Below, piece after piece: positions 53,000-59,802 of a stretch of DNA of 64,000 nucleotides. Under the pieces are notes generated by a model, which was not told where the DNA came from, did not search any database, and saw nothing but the letters and a program-made list of their open reading frames with translations. How positions within the stretch are numbered: position 1 is the first letter of the stretch; each line of letters begins with the position of its first letter. This stretch comes from CADEEN01 sp963738425 (GTDB lineage: Bacteria > Pseudomonadota > Gammaproteobacteria > Burkholderiales > Burkholderiaceae_C), in NCBI GenBank assembly GCA_963738425.1, contig CAVTWT010000025.1, forward strand, positions 161,672 through 225,671, written 5' to 3'. The position numbers were made by a program, and so were the translations under genes.

Positions 53000-53949
53000 A
53001 CACCGTCGAACGCTCATTTCGCCTCGAGGCGAACGAAGGGCTGGGTGCCCGGCCACGGCCTGAGCTGATCGGGCCGGTGTTGACGCATCTGCACAGCACG
53101 CTGCAGGACACGGTGCGCATGGGGTTTCTGCACTCGAGCCGCGCCCGCGGCCGCGTGCCGTCGATCCTGAAGACGGCATCGCAGGTGCGGTTCGTGGGCC
53201 ACTCGGCAGCCGGCAAATCCGCGACGTTGCTTCACTTCGAGGTGGCAACCTTCGGGTCGGCGGCTGCGGAGATGTTTCGACAGCAGCGGCTATGGGAGGA
53301 CGGCCCCGATCCTGACCAAACAGTCTTCGAGTTGCTGGGGTCTTCGCTGGCTGACGTGGCTGCGCGCCGTGCCGACAGCAGTCGCTTCGATACAGGCTTG
53401 CTGCGTCGGTTTGCCAGTTATCGCCGCATGTTCGGGCGCGGAAACCTGAACCGCATCGTGCTGCCAGATGCCAATGTCTCCGAGGTTGCGCAACTGGACT
53501 CGGCTCTCGTGCGTGCGGCAGCGGAGCTCTCCGCGGCTACGCCTGCACCGCAGCGTGTGCGATTGGCGGGGCGTTTGGATGTGCTTGGTGCAAGCCAGGG
53601 GATCTTGAAACTGGAAGTCCGTCCGGGTGTGGTGGTGTCGGCTGTGTGGGAAGGCGAGGCCAGCGTCGAGTCGCTAAAGGAGTACTTCAACAGCGACGTG
53701 GTGATCGAAGGGCAGGCGGCCTTTCGACCGTCCGGCACGCTGTTGCGCATTGACGCGCAGGCGATTGCCGGTGCGACGGCCAGAGACGATTTCTTCCGGA
53801 CGGTCCCAATGGGCGTCGTTGCACAAGACGTTCCTCGTATTGCGCGGCTGCGCCCCGGAGAGGGCTCGGCCTACGCAAGAATCCTGGGACGCATACCCGC
53901 GGAAGAGTCTGATGAGGAGTTCATCGCGGCTGTCGAGGCCATGAGTTGA
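52996..53949 (+). CDS. Unrecognised 317-aa protein paired with a PIN gene
   Basis: No firm family. The N-terminal half includes LIGPVLTHLHSTLQDTVRMGFLHSSRARGR, QVRFVGHSAAGKSATLLHFE and ELLGSSLADVAARRADSSRFDTGLLRRF. The C-terminal half has a beta-strand pattern (RLAGRLDVLGASQGILKLEV, then VVIEGQAAFRPSGTLLRIDA) that looks like a small OB-like barrel, by eye only. GTG 52996 has AGGGGA upstream. A PIN-domain gene starts 7 bp after its stop. It may be an antitoxin or partner of that protein, but is far larger than usual antitoxins. Confidence 0.72.
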   Translation: MNTVERSFRLEANEGLGARPRPELIGPVLTHLHSTLQDTVRMGFLHSSRARGRVPSILKTASQVRFVGHSAAGKSATLLHFEVATFGSAAAEMFRQQRLWEDGPDPDQTVFELLGSSLADVAARRADSSRFDTGLLRRFASYRRMFGRGNLNRIVLPDANVSEVAQLDSALVRAAAELSAATPAPQRVRLAGRLDVLGASQGILKLEVRPGVVVSAVWEGEASVESLKEYFNSDVVIEGQAAFRPSGTLLRIDAQAIAGATARDDFFRTVPMGVVAQDVPRIARLRPGEGSAYARILGRIPAEESDEEFIAAVEAMS

Positions 53950-53956
53950 GCGGGCG

Positions 53957-54415
53957 ATGGCTTCGCCCGTCCCATACCTGCTTGACACCAATGTCGTGTT
54001 GTTTGCGACACGGCAGAACAGCCCCGCAGCTGCGACCATCGAGCAGCAGTTCGGCCTGAAGGCCTCGCCGTTCCGCCCGGCAGTCTGCGAGGTGACCGTC
54101 GCCGAATTGTTGGCGTTCGCCGAGTCGTGGGGCGCGGCCCGACGAAAGCTTCTCGACGAAGTCATTGCCGAGATGTTGGTGCTTCCGATCGGCAGGCACG
54201 CGATCCACGCCGAGTGGGCGAGGCTGAGATCCTACGCCAAGACCAAGGGCCTCGCAATTCAGCAAGATCACAACGACATGTGGATCGCCGCAACAGCGAA
54301 GGTCGCCGGCATGACTGTCATTTCGTCGGATGCGGCGGCGTTCTTGCCGCTTCGGGACCAAGGGCAACTAGCCGTGGAAGTCATTGATCCCAAGACAGGG
54401 GAGCGACTGCCGTAA
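53957..54415 (+). CDS. PIN-domain protein (VapC-like)
   Basis: 152 aa. PIN active-site residues: PYLLDTNVVLFA, EVTVAELLAFAE, QQDHNDMWIAATA and VISSDAAAF. Similar in architecture to VapC ribonucleases and unrelated at close range to the PIN protein at 48398. No small antitoxin gene is adjacent; only the 317-aa protein upstream could fill that role. Last gene of the first operon, followed by about 55 bp and a new promoter region. Confidence 0.87.
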   Translation: MASPVPYLLDTNVVLFATRQNSPAAATIEQQFGLKASPFRPAVCEVTVAELLAFAESWGAARRKLLDEVIAEMLVLPIGRHAIHAEWARLRSYAKTKGLAIQQDHNDMWIAATAKVAGMTVISSDAAAFLPLRDQGQLAVEVIDPKTGERLP

Positions 54416-54469
54416 ACGCGCCAGTTGGTCCACGAGTCCAGCGTCACGGCATAGCGGTGAGTGGACAAA

Positions 54470-54505
54470 TACCCAATTCGGGTATGCTTATGCCCACTAT
54501 GGGTA
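54470..54505 (+). promoter_or_regulatory. Tandem 15-bp operators upstream of the HTH-nucleotidyltransferase gene
   Basis: TACCCAATTCGGGTA (54470-54484) and TGCCCACTATGGGTA (54491-54505) share the pattern T-R-CCCA-N-T-N2-GGGTA and are each dyad-symmetric. Their centres are 21 bp apart, two helical turns, so two dimers would bind the same face. The second ends on the first base of the preferred ATG. Confidence 0.78.
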
Positions 54506-55125
54506 TGAGAAAGAAGGCAGCACCAGGGGCGCCCGGCTCAACGAGTCTTGCGGACGCGCTGTTTTCCGGCACGCAGCAGCGCGTGCTGGCGTGGCTGTTC
54601 GGCCAGCCCGAGCGCAGCTTCTACGCCACCGAGCTGATCGGCCTGGCGGGCGCGGGGTCCGGCGCGGTGCAGCGCGAACTGGCCCGCCTGGCTCAGAGTG
54701 GGCTCGTCACGGCGCGCGCGGTCGGCAACCAGAAGCACTACCAAGCCAACCCTGCGGCACCGATCTACGCCGAGTTGTGCGCCATCGTGCAGAAGACGGT
54801 CGGCTTGGCCGAGCCCTTGCGCGAGGCACTGGCGCCGCTGGCCGCGCGCATCCGGGCGGCCTTCGTCTATGGGTCGGTCGCGAAGCGCGAAGACACGGCG
54901 TCGAGCGACATCGATCTGATGCTCGTCAGCGACGACCTGGCCTACTCGGACCTGTACGCGGCGCTGGAGTCGGTGAGCCAGCGCCTCGGGCGCACGGTCA
55001 ATCCGACGATCTACACGCCGAAGGAACTGGCCAAGCGCGTCAAGGCCAAGGAAGCGTTCGCCACGCGCGTGCTGGCGCAACCCAAGTTGTGGCTGATCGG
55101 AGGTGAAGATGCCCTCGCCCTTTGA
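54505..55125 (+). CDS. HTH-nucleotidyltransferase (MNT-type) protein
   Basis: 206 aa. An N-terminal winged helix (QQRVLAWLFGQPERSFYATELIGLAGAGSGAVQRELARLAQSGLV) is fused to a minimal nucleotidyltransferase domain with the active motif YGSVAKREDTASSDIDLMLV (GS-x10-DxD). In MntA-HepT systems such proteins act as antitoxins by adenylylating a HEPN toxin. ATG 54505 is preferred since earlier in-frame starts (GTG 54457, ATG 54484, 54490, 54499) lie upstream of or inside the operators. The HEPN gene overlaps its 3' end by 17 nt. Confidence 0.85.
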   Translation: MRKKAAPGAPGSTSLADALFSGTQQRVLAWLFGQPERSFYATELIGLAGAGSGAVQRELARLAQSGLVTARAVGNQKHYQANPAAPIYAELCAIVQKTVGLAEPLREALAPLAARIRAAFVYGSVAKREDTASSDIDLMLVSDDLAYSDLYAALESVSQRLGRTVNPTIYTPKELAKRVKAKEAFATRVLAQPKLWLIGGEDALAL

Positions 55126-55537
55126 AAACCTGTGCGGCCCGGGCAAGCCGCTGAAGGCGGAGCCGCCCGACGCCAAAGAGTTCGCTGGCCTCAACCGCTC
55201 GGGCCTGGCGCGGCTGAAGGACGCTGCCACCCCCTCGCTGTCGATCGAAAGCCGGTTCGACCTGGGCTACAACGCAGCGCACGCGTTGTGCTTCGCCGCA
55301 TTGCGCTGGCACGGCTACCGCTCCAGCAACCGCTACATCGTCTTTCAGCTGCTGCCGCACACGCTGGGGCTGGGTCCCGAGGTGTGGCGCGTGCTGTCCA
55401 AGTGCCACGACCTGCGCAACCTCGGCGAGTACGAGGGCGATCTCAACATCGACGAGCGCATCGTCACCGACCTGCTCGCTGCCTGCCGCACCGTGGCGGC
55501 CAAGGTGCAGGCGCTCGCACCCCCCACCCAGCCATGA
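55109..55537 (+). CDS. HEPN-domain protein, putative toxin
   Basis: 142 aa, all-helical. The segment FDLGYNAAHALCFAALRWHGYRSSNRYIVFQLL and the motif KCHDLRNLGEYEG, holding the RN and Tyr of HEPN ribonucleases, identify the family. Expected to be kept inactive by the adjacent nucleotidyltransferase. GGAGGTG stands 5 nt before ATG 55109. Its stop overlaps the hsdM start (ATGA), so hsdM is translated with this module. Confidence 0.82.
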   Translation: MPSPFENLCGPGKPLKAEPPDAKEFAGLNRSGLARLKDAATPSLSIESRFDLGYNAAHALCFAALRWHGYRSSNRYIVFQLLPHTLGLGPEVWRVLSKCHDLRNLGEYEGDLNIDERIVTDLLAACRTVAAKVQALAPPTQP

Positions 55538-55821
55538 ACGCCTCCACCCTCGTCCAGAAGCTCTGGAACTACTGCAACGTCCTGCGCGACGACGGCATGA
55601 GCTATGGCGACTACGTCGAGCAACTCACCTACCTGCTGTTCCTGAAGATGGCCGACGAGCGTGCACAGCCGCCGTACAACCAGGCCAGCATCATTCCTGG
55701 CGCTTACTCGTGGCCGTCGTTGTTGGCCAAGGATGGCGACGAATTGTTCGACCACTACCGCCACGCTCTCGAAGCGCTGGGCCAGCACAAGGGCACGCTC
55801 GGCCTGATCTTCGGCAAGTGA
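55534..55821 (+). pseudogene. hsdM: Type I DNA methyltransferase M subunit, 5' fragment
   Basis: Only the first 95 codons remain. STLVQKLWNYCNVLRDDGMSYGDYVEQLTYLLFLKMADER is the conserved HsdM N-terminal helical bundle. The SAM-binding domain and the NPPF catalytic motif are missing. The stop TGA (55819-55821) is the first three bases of the inserted IS element. The remainder is not found on the other side of the element within the window. The protein cannot methylate. Confidence 0.88.
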
Positions 55822-55886
55822 CCTGCCCCCTTTCAGCCATGCCAACGTAAAGGCAGCGAAGTCCGTCAACTTGGAGAATGACGGAC

Positions 55887-56153
55887 ATGAGAACGAGCAA
55901 GTTCAGCGAGGAACAGATCATCGGGTTCCTCAAGCAGGTGGAGGCCGGCGTGCCGGTCAAGGACGTGTGCCGCAAGGGCGGCTTCAGCGACGCCACTTTC
56001 TACAAGTGGCGGGCCAAGTACGGTGGCATGGACGTGCCAGATGCGAAGCGGCTGCGTGAGCTCGAAGGCGAGAACGCCAAGCTCAAACGGTTGCTGGCCG
56101 AGGCGCACCTGGACATGCATGCGCTCAAGAGCGTTCTCGGGGTAAAGCGCTAG
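55887..56153 (+). CDS. IS3-family transposase OrfA
   Basis: 88 aa. Helix-turn-helix SEEQIIGFLKQVEAGVPVKDVCRKGGFSDATFYKWRAKYGG and a leucine-zipper-like helix LRELEGENAKLKRLLAEAHLDM, as in OrfA of IS3 elements. Start at ATG 55887 with GGAGA upstream. The C-terminus overlaps the OrfB frame, allowing a -1 frameshift to OrfAB. Confidence 0.92.
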   Translation: MRTSKFSEEQIIGFLKQVEAGVPVKDVCRKGGFSDATFYKWRAKYGGMDVPDAKRLRELEGENAKLKRLLAEAHLDMHALKSVLGVKR

Positions 56154-56230
56154 CCCCACGCGTCAAGCGCGAAGCGATCGAGCGGCTGTGCAGCGAGCAT
56201 GGCCTGTCCGAGCGCCGAGCCTGCCGACTC

Positions 56231-57022
56231 GTGGGGCTCGCCCGCGACAGCTACCGCCACCCGCCTGAGGTTGACCCCATGACAGCCGACTTGAGCAACA
56301 AGATCGTCGAGATCGCGCACACGCGGCGGCGCTTCGGCTACCGGCGCATCCACGATCTGCTGCGCCCCGAGTACCCCGGCGTCAACCACAAGCGCCTGTA
56401 CCGCCTGTACAGCGCGGCCAACCTTGCGGTGCGCAAGCGCAAGAAGGCCAAGCGCCCAGCGAGCGAGCGCGTGCCGCTGCACCTGGCACGCACTGTCAAC
56501 GACGTCTGGAGCATGGACTTCGTTAGCGACAGCCTGGCCAACGGCCGGCGCCTGAGGTGCCTGACCGTGGCCGACGACTTCAGCCACGAGTGTGTGGACA
56601 TCGCGGTGGACTACGGCATCGGCGGCGAGTACGTGACGCGCTTGCTCGACCGCGCGGCGATCTTCCGCGGCTACCCGAGTGCGGTTCGCACCGACAACGG
56701 CCCGGAGTTCACCAGCCGCGCCTTCATGGCCTGGGCGCAATGTCACGGCGTACGCCACATCCTCATCGAGCCCGGACGGCCGATGCAGAACGGCTACATC
56801 GAGAGCTTCAACGGCAAGTTCAGAGACGAGTGTCTGAACGACCACTGGTTCCAGACGCTGCACCAGGCGCGCACGGCCATCGGTGCATGGCGACAGGACT
56901 ACAACGAGGTCAGACCGCACAGCAGCATCGGGCGCATACCACCAGCTAGGTTCGCCGAGCTGCATCGCCGGCTCGCCGGCGATGCAGCTCAACAGCCAGC
57001 CACCAACGAAGAGAGCAGCTAA
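56231..57022 (+). CDS. IS3-family transposase OrfB (DDE integrase core)
   Basis: 263 aa from GTG 56231. The catalytic triad is visible: Asp in WSMDFVSDSL, Asp in RTDNGPEF and Glu in YIESFNGKFRDE. The frame is open upstream through the end of orfA (GKALAPRVKREAIERLCSEHG), so the active enzyme is probably the OrfAB fusion made by -1 slippage near the orfA stop. Intact, so the element may be mobile. Confidence 0.92.
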   Translation: MGLARDSYRHPPEVDPMTADLSNKIVEIAHTRRRFGYRRIHDLLRPEYPGVNHKRLYRLYSAANLAVRKRKKAKRPASERVPLHLARTVNDVWSMDFVSDSLANGRRLRCLTVADDFSHECVDIAVDYGIGGEYVTRLLDRAAIFRGYPSAVRTDNGPEFTSRAFMAWAQCHGVRHILIEPGRPMQNGYIESFNGKFRDECLNDHWFQTLHQARTAIGAWRQDYNEVRPHSSIGRIPPARFAELHRRLAGDAAQQPATNEESS

Positions 57023-57073
57023 TCTTGCAACCCGGACTTCGGCTTTATCGTTGGTACGGCTGAAGGGGGCAGG

Positions 57074-57835
57074 TCACTGTGGCCATGTACGGCAACCGTA
57101 CTTTTCAGGTAGTTGCCCGGGGTGATGGAGAGCGACCCAGGCCCGGGCGTCCTCAAGTCGCGCCCAGCCGTTCGCGGCAAGGGGCTCCAGTGCATCGCGC
57201 AGCGCCCGGACGATGCCCGCCCGCTCCCAGTGGATGGCTCCGTCAGGCGCGATGCCATTCAGAAAGTCTTGCTCGAATGCTTCACTTCGGACGAATGAAG
57301 CAGCCTCTGCGCGCATCGCACTCATGCCCCTGGCCCATTGCTTCAGCTCGCCGTAGTGTCGGTCGATGCGCGCATAGCACTGTCGTAGATGCCCTGCGGC
57401 GGTAACGCAGCCCTCTTGAGTCCCGATCTCGAAACGCTCGGTGAGGTGGTGGACCAAGTCGTTTCGCATGACGACGAGCTCCTCTACGGCCGCTTTGATG
57501 GTGGCCCGGTTCTCTTCCGTCATTACGATGCTGAACCGGAGTTTCGCGGAAGGCTGAGCAAGCGAATCAGCTTCGCCGCCCCTGGCTGCCGGCTCAGAGT
57601 CTTCGACAACGACGAAGGATTCGAAGAGGCGCTTTACAAGCGTGCCCAGCGTTTTGTCGGAAACCTCCCCGACGCGTGCGGCGTGCGCCGTCGCCCATCC
57701 GCTCACAGGGCCACCGAGCTCCTGATTTACCAGCAACCACTTCATGAGCCGCTCGTATTGCTGCAGGCGCAAAAGGCATTGGCCCAGAAGCCCCTCTACG
57801 TCGCGCTGCAGCTCAAGGCGCTGATCACCTGCCAT
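57074..57835 (-). pseudogene. 3'-truncated protein resembling OST-HTH/LOTUS-type proteins
   Basis: 253 aa from ATG 57835. It is mostly helical, with VEGLLGQCLLRLQQYERLMKWLL near the start and VEELVVMRNDLVHHLTERF in the middle (an RNxxxH-like HEPN-type phrase). The end WVALHHPGQLPEKYGCRTWPQ reads like the front of an OST-HTH (LOTUS) RNA-binding domain. It stops abruptly at TGA 57074-57076, which is the end of the IS element, so the C-terminus has been lost. 27 bp downstream of the membrane-protein gene. Confidence 0.75.
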
Positions 57836-57862
57836 GGGGCGTGAGTCTGGAGCTTGCGCGGG

Positions 57863-58594
57863 TCAGCGGCGGCAGCCGTTCGCGTTGAGCTGCGCGTCAA
57901 TCTGCCGCCACCGCGTTTGATCTCGACCCAGCACGTCCAGCGGCACATAGCCGGCCCCCGATCCTGATCGCTTCCAGATCACTTCTCGCTCGTTTGTGAG
58001 CGCGGCGCAGAGCGCTGCACGGGTTCCTTCTCTGCGTTCGCCTTCGAGTTGCTGCGTCAATCGATTCGCCTCGCCAGATGCGATGTCAACTTGCTGCTGA
58101 AAGGGCAGACCGACAGGCACAGTTGCGATCCGATCGATCAATGCGTTGTGCCGAGAGCAATGCGTGTCCGACCAGAAGAGGCCGCCCGAGTAGCTCTTGC
58201 AGCGGTAGATCGTTCCAGGCTTTCTGAAGGGGTCCTCTGACGATTGCTGCAATGCCCTTGGCTGCGGCTGAGGTGCCGCGACTTGGCGAGGCGTCGCCGT
58301 GACCTGCGCCAGCCGCGCCGGGGCCGGTGCGACTGCTGATTGGCCGGCGCCGGCAGCTGGGCGCGGCTTTTCGATCGCCTGCCCGCCAAGCGAAGTTCCT
58401 TGGCGCGCTTTCGCGATGTGCTGCGCTAACCACGCCGGAAACCAATGAAGGGGAGCAAGTACAGCCAGCGAAAGTACAGCCACGATGCAGGTACCGACCG
58501 CCCACGGAAACAGCGCGCTCGCAGGCGGCCGGTGGGCATGGACGCTGCGCTTTCCATCTGGTTCTCGCCAGTAGTCCCGATCGATGATGCCCAA
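57863..58594 (-). CDS. Single-pass membrane protein with periplasmic Cys-containing domain
   Basis: 243 aa from TTG 58594 (MGIIDRDYWREPDGKR), which has GAGAGGGG just upstream; the frame extends 15 codons further without such a site. One membrane helix (FPWAVGTCIVAVLSLAVLAPL), a Pro/Ala/Gln-rich linker, then a small domain with TIYRCKSYSGGLFWSDTHCSRH and further Cys in LCAAL and NGCRR, probably disulfide-linked. No family recognised. Upstream gene of the truncated OST-HTH-like gene. Confidence 0.68.
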   Translation of the reverse strand: MGIIDRDYWREPDGKRSVHAHRPPASALFPWAVGTCIVAVLSLAVLAPLHWFPAWLAQHIAKARQGTSLGGQAIEKPRPAAGAGQSAVAPAPARLAQVTATPRQVAAPQPQPRALQQSSEDPFRKPGTIYRCKSYSGGLFWSDTHCSRHNALIDRIATVPVGLPFQQQVDIASGEANRLTQQLEGERREGTRAALCAALTNEREVIWKRSGSGAGYVPLDVLGRDQTRWRQIDAQLNANGCRR

Positions 58595-58749
58595 TCCATG
58601 CCCCTCTCTATGGGCGGAGGTTGCCGTGGAGTTCAACAAACGACAAGCCCCAACTGAACGGCGGTTGCCGTGACAGTCGTGGCGTGTTCTGGCGAGACGT
58701 GACGAGCGAAGGCGAGCCTAAGTCGTTGAAAAATATGGGGAAACTTCCC

Positions 58750-58794
58750 CTCTTAATCCGTTGGTCGAAGGTTCGAATCCTTCAGGGCCCACCA
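58750..58794 (+). other. 3' fragment of tRNA-Lys(CTT), probable attachment-site remnant
   Basis: From the anticodon loop CTCTTAA through TCCGTTGGTCGAAGGTTCG and AATCCTTCAGGGCCCACCA it reads as the 3' 45 nt of a tRNA-Lys with CCA. The sequence 5' of it (GGGGAAACTTCCCC) cannot pair with TCCGT, so no 5' half exists and it is not a functional tRNA. Duplicated 3' tRNA ends of this kind are left by tyrosine-recombinase elements. No integrase or intact tRNA-Lys is in the window. Confidence 0.82.
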
Positions 58795-58840
58795 ATCTCC
58801 TCTACGCACAGCGCGCGTAGCAGCCGCTGACACGGAGCGC

Positions 58841-59113
58841 TTGTGGCGCGATTTCCGGTCCATACGAAGGACCATACGCTTGCACACAGCCAGCGTTGCC
58901 GAAGTTCATGACTTGAAGGCGATGTTCGTCTTCGCGCCCAACCTTCACCAAGCCGATGCCGCTGCCCGATGGCAAGCTGATCCAGCCACCGGCAATCGCT
59001 TTGCGATCGGCATGGCCACCATCGGCCACTGGAAGAATGGCACGATGGGCCACGAGTGGCTGTTCTGGGACAACCAGGACTTCATGACCCAGCTCGGTCT
59101 GGGCGGCAAGTTG
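58841..59113 (+). pseudogene. Ester cyclase/SnoaL-like C-terminal fragment
   Basis: In frame from about 58841, RFAIGMATIGHWKNGTMGHE then WLFWDNQDFMTQLGLGGK closely resembles the end of SnoaL/ester-cyclase (NTF2-fold) proteins. The N-terminal two-thirds is missing, and the residues before it (LHTASVAEVHDLKAMFVFAP) are only partly family-like. No family-like stop follows; the open frame runs on out of register into the next gene. The rest of the 540-bp stretch 58595-59135 holds only this fragment and the tRNA-Lys remnant. Confidence 0.55.
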
Positions 59114-59135
59114 GCAGCGAGGGGAGCAGCAGGCC

Positions 59136-59348
59136 ATGCGCGAGGCACTGATCATCAATCGGCCCGCCGACACCAGTTCGGCGCCGCAGGGCTTGCTGCT
59201 GCTGTTTCACGGCGTCGGTTCGAACGCGGAGGACCTGGCCCCGCTCGGCGGCGTGGCGACGCTGGACCTCTTTGCGGGCCTCGAGCACGGCATTGACTCC
59301 CGAGTCGGCCGGCGGTTGGCCGAGCACCTGGGAACGCCCACGCCATGA
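59136..59348 (+). pseudogene. Internally deleted alpha/beta-hydrolase (YpfH-like esterase)
   Basis: 70 aa. The N-terminus REALIINRPADTSSAPQGLL then LLFHGVGSNAEDLAPLG is the start of a carboxylesterase/phospholipase (YpfH-type). It passes directly into VATLDLFAGLEHGIDSRVG and RRLAEHL, which resembles the C-terminal strand and catalytic-His region (HGID) of the same family. The nucleophile Ser (GxSQG) and Asp regions are absent. This is best explained as an in-frame deletion of about 150 codons. The stop overlaps the next start. Confidence 0.62.
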
Positions 59349-59794
59349 GCCGGCACCATGTCAACCTGCAACTGCTGCCGCGCTCCACGCTGTTGGTGTT
59401 CGATGACCGCCGGACGGTGACGTTGCCGGTGGGTCCGCAAGGCCTGGCCGAGTCCGTACTCCACCACGATCCGCCGACACCCGCTGAACTCGAGCGCGCC
59501 ATCGATCTTGTCGAAGACGCGCTGGCGGGCTTGCACATCGCATCGGCCGGCAGCGACCGGCTCGTGACGGCGGACACGCTGCTGCTCGCGTTGCCGGGTC
59601 TCGGCCTGCAAGGCGGAAGCCTCACGCGCGACGCCGTCGAGTTCCTGTTCCAACGCTTGGCATCGCGGGCACTCGGCACGCCTGTACCGGCAGCCGAGCT
59701 GCCTCACGGGCGCGAGATCGCAGCGGCACTGCTGATCCTGCGCGAGTGCATGCACCACCTCGGTTTCGGCGGCATCGACGTCGGGCCCGCCTGA
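59345..59794 (+). CDS. Conserved-looking hypothetical protein
   Basis: 149 aa, soluble, no signal. Readable features are LERAIDLVEDALAGLH in the middle and LTRDAVEFLFQRLASRALG with LLILRECMHHLGFGGI at the end. No family recognised. It overlaps the deleted esterase gene by 4 nt (ATGA), so it was translated with it. Convergent with a LysR gene. Confidence 0.7.
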   Translation: MSRHHVNLQLLPRSTLLVFDDRRTVTLPVGPQGLAESVLHHDPPTPAELERAIDLVEDALAGLHIASAGSDRLVTADTLLLALPGLGLQGGSLTRDAVEFLFQRLASRALGTPVPAAELPHGREIAAALLILRECMHHLGFGGIDVGPA

Positions 59795-59802
59795 GCGACC
59801 CT

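Larger units (their letters stand above)
55819..57076 (+). mobile_element. IS3-family insertion sequence
   Basis: 1258 bp bounded by perfect 14-bp inverted repeats TGACCTGCCCCCTT and AAGGGGGCAGGTCA, extendable by one base outward (GTGACC/GGTCAC). Contains orfA and orfB in relative -1 phase. The flanks (GCAAG on the left, CTGTG on the right) show no 3-5 bp target duplication, pointing to an adjacent deletion or recombination after insertion. Confidence 0.93.

Noticed and set aside
53200..53223. GHSAAGKS in the 317-aa protein as a Walker A motif
   Set aside because: Fits the bare GxxxxGKS pattern, but no Walker B or NTPase fold context follows, and the residue pattern around it looks like a beta-hairpin rather than a P-loop. 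Left as a coincidence.
55813..57081. Target-site duplication around the IS element
   Set aside because: Flanks were compared for 3, 4 and 5 bp with both possible end positions; none match.
58737..58794. A complete tRNA gene ending in ...GGGCCCACCA
   Set aside because: The 5' half is absent: nothing upstream pairs with the acceptor strand GGGCCC or the anticodon arm TCCGT, so it is a fragment.
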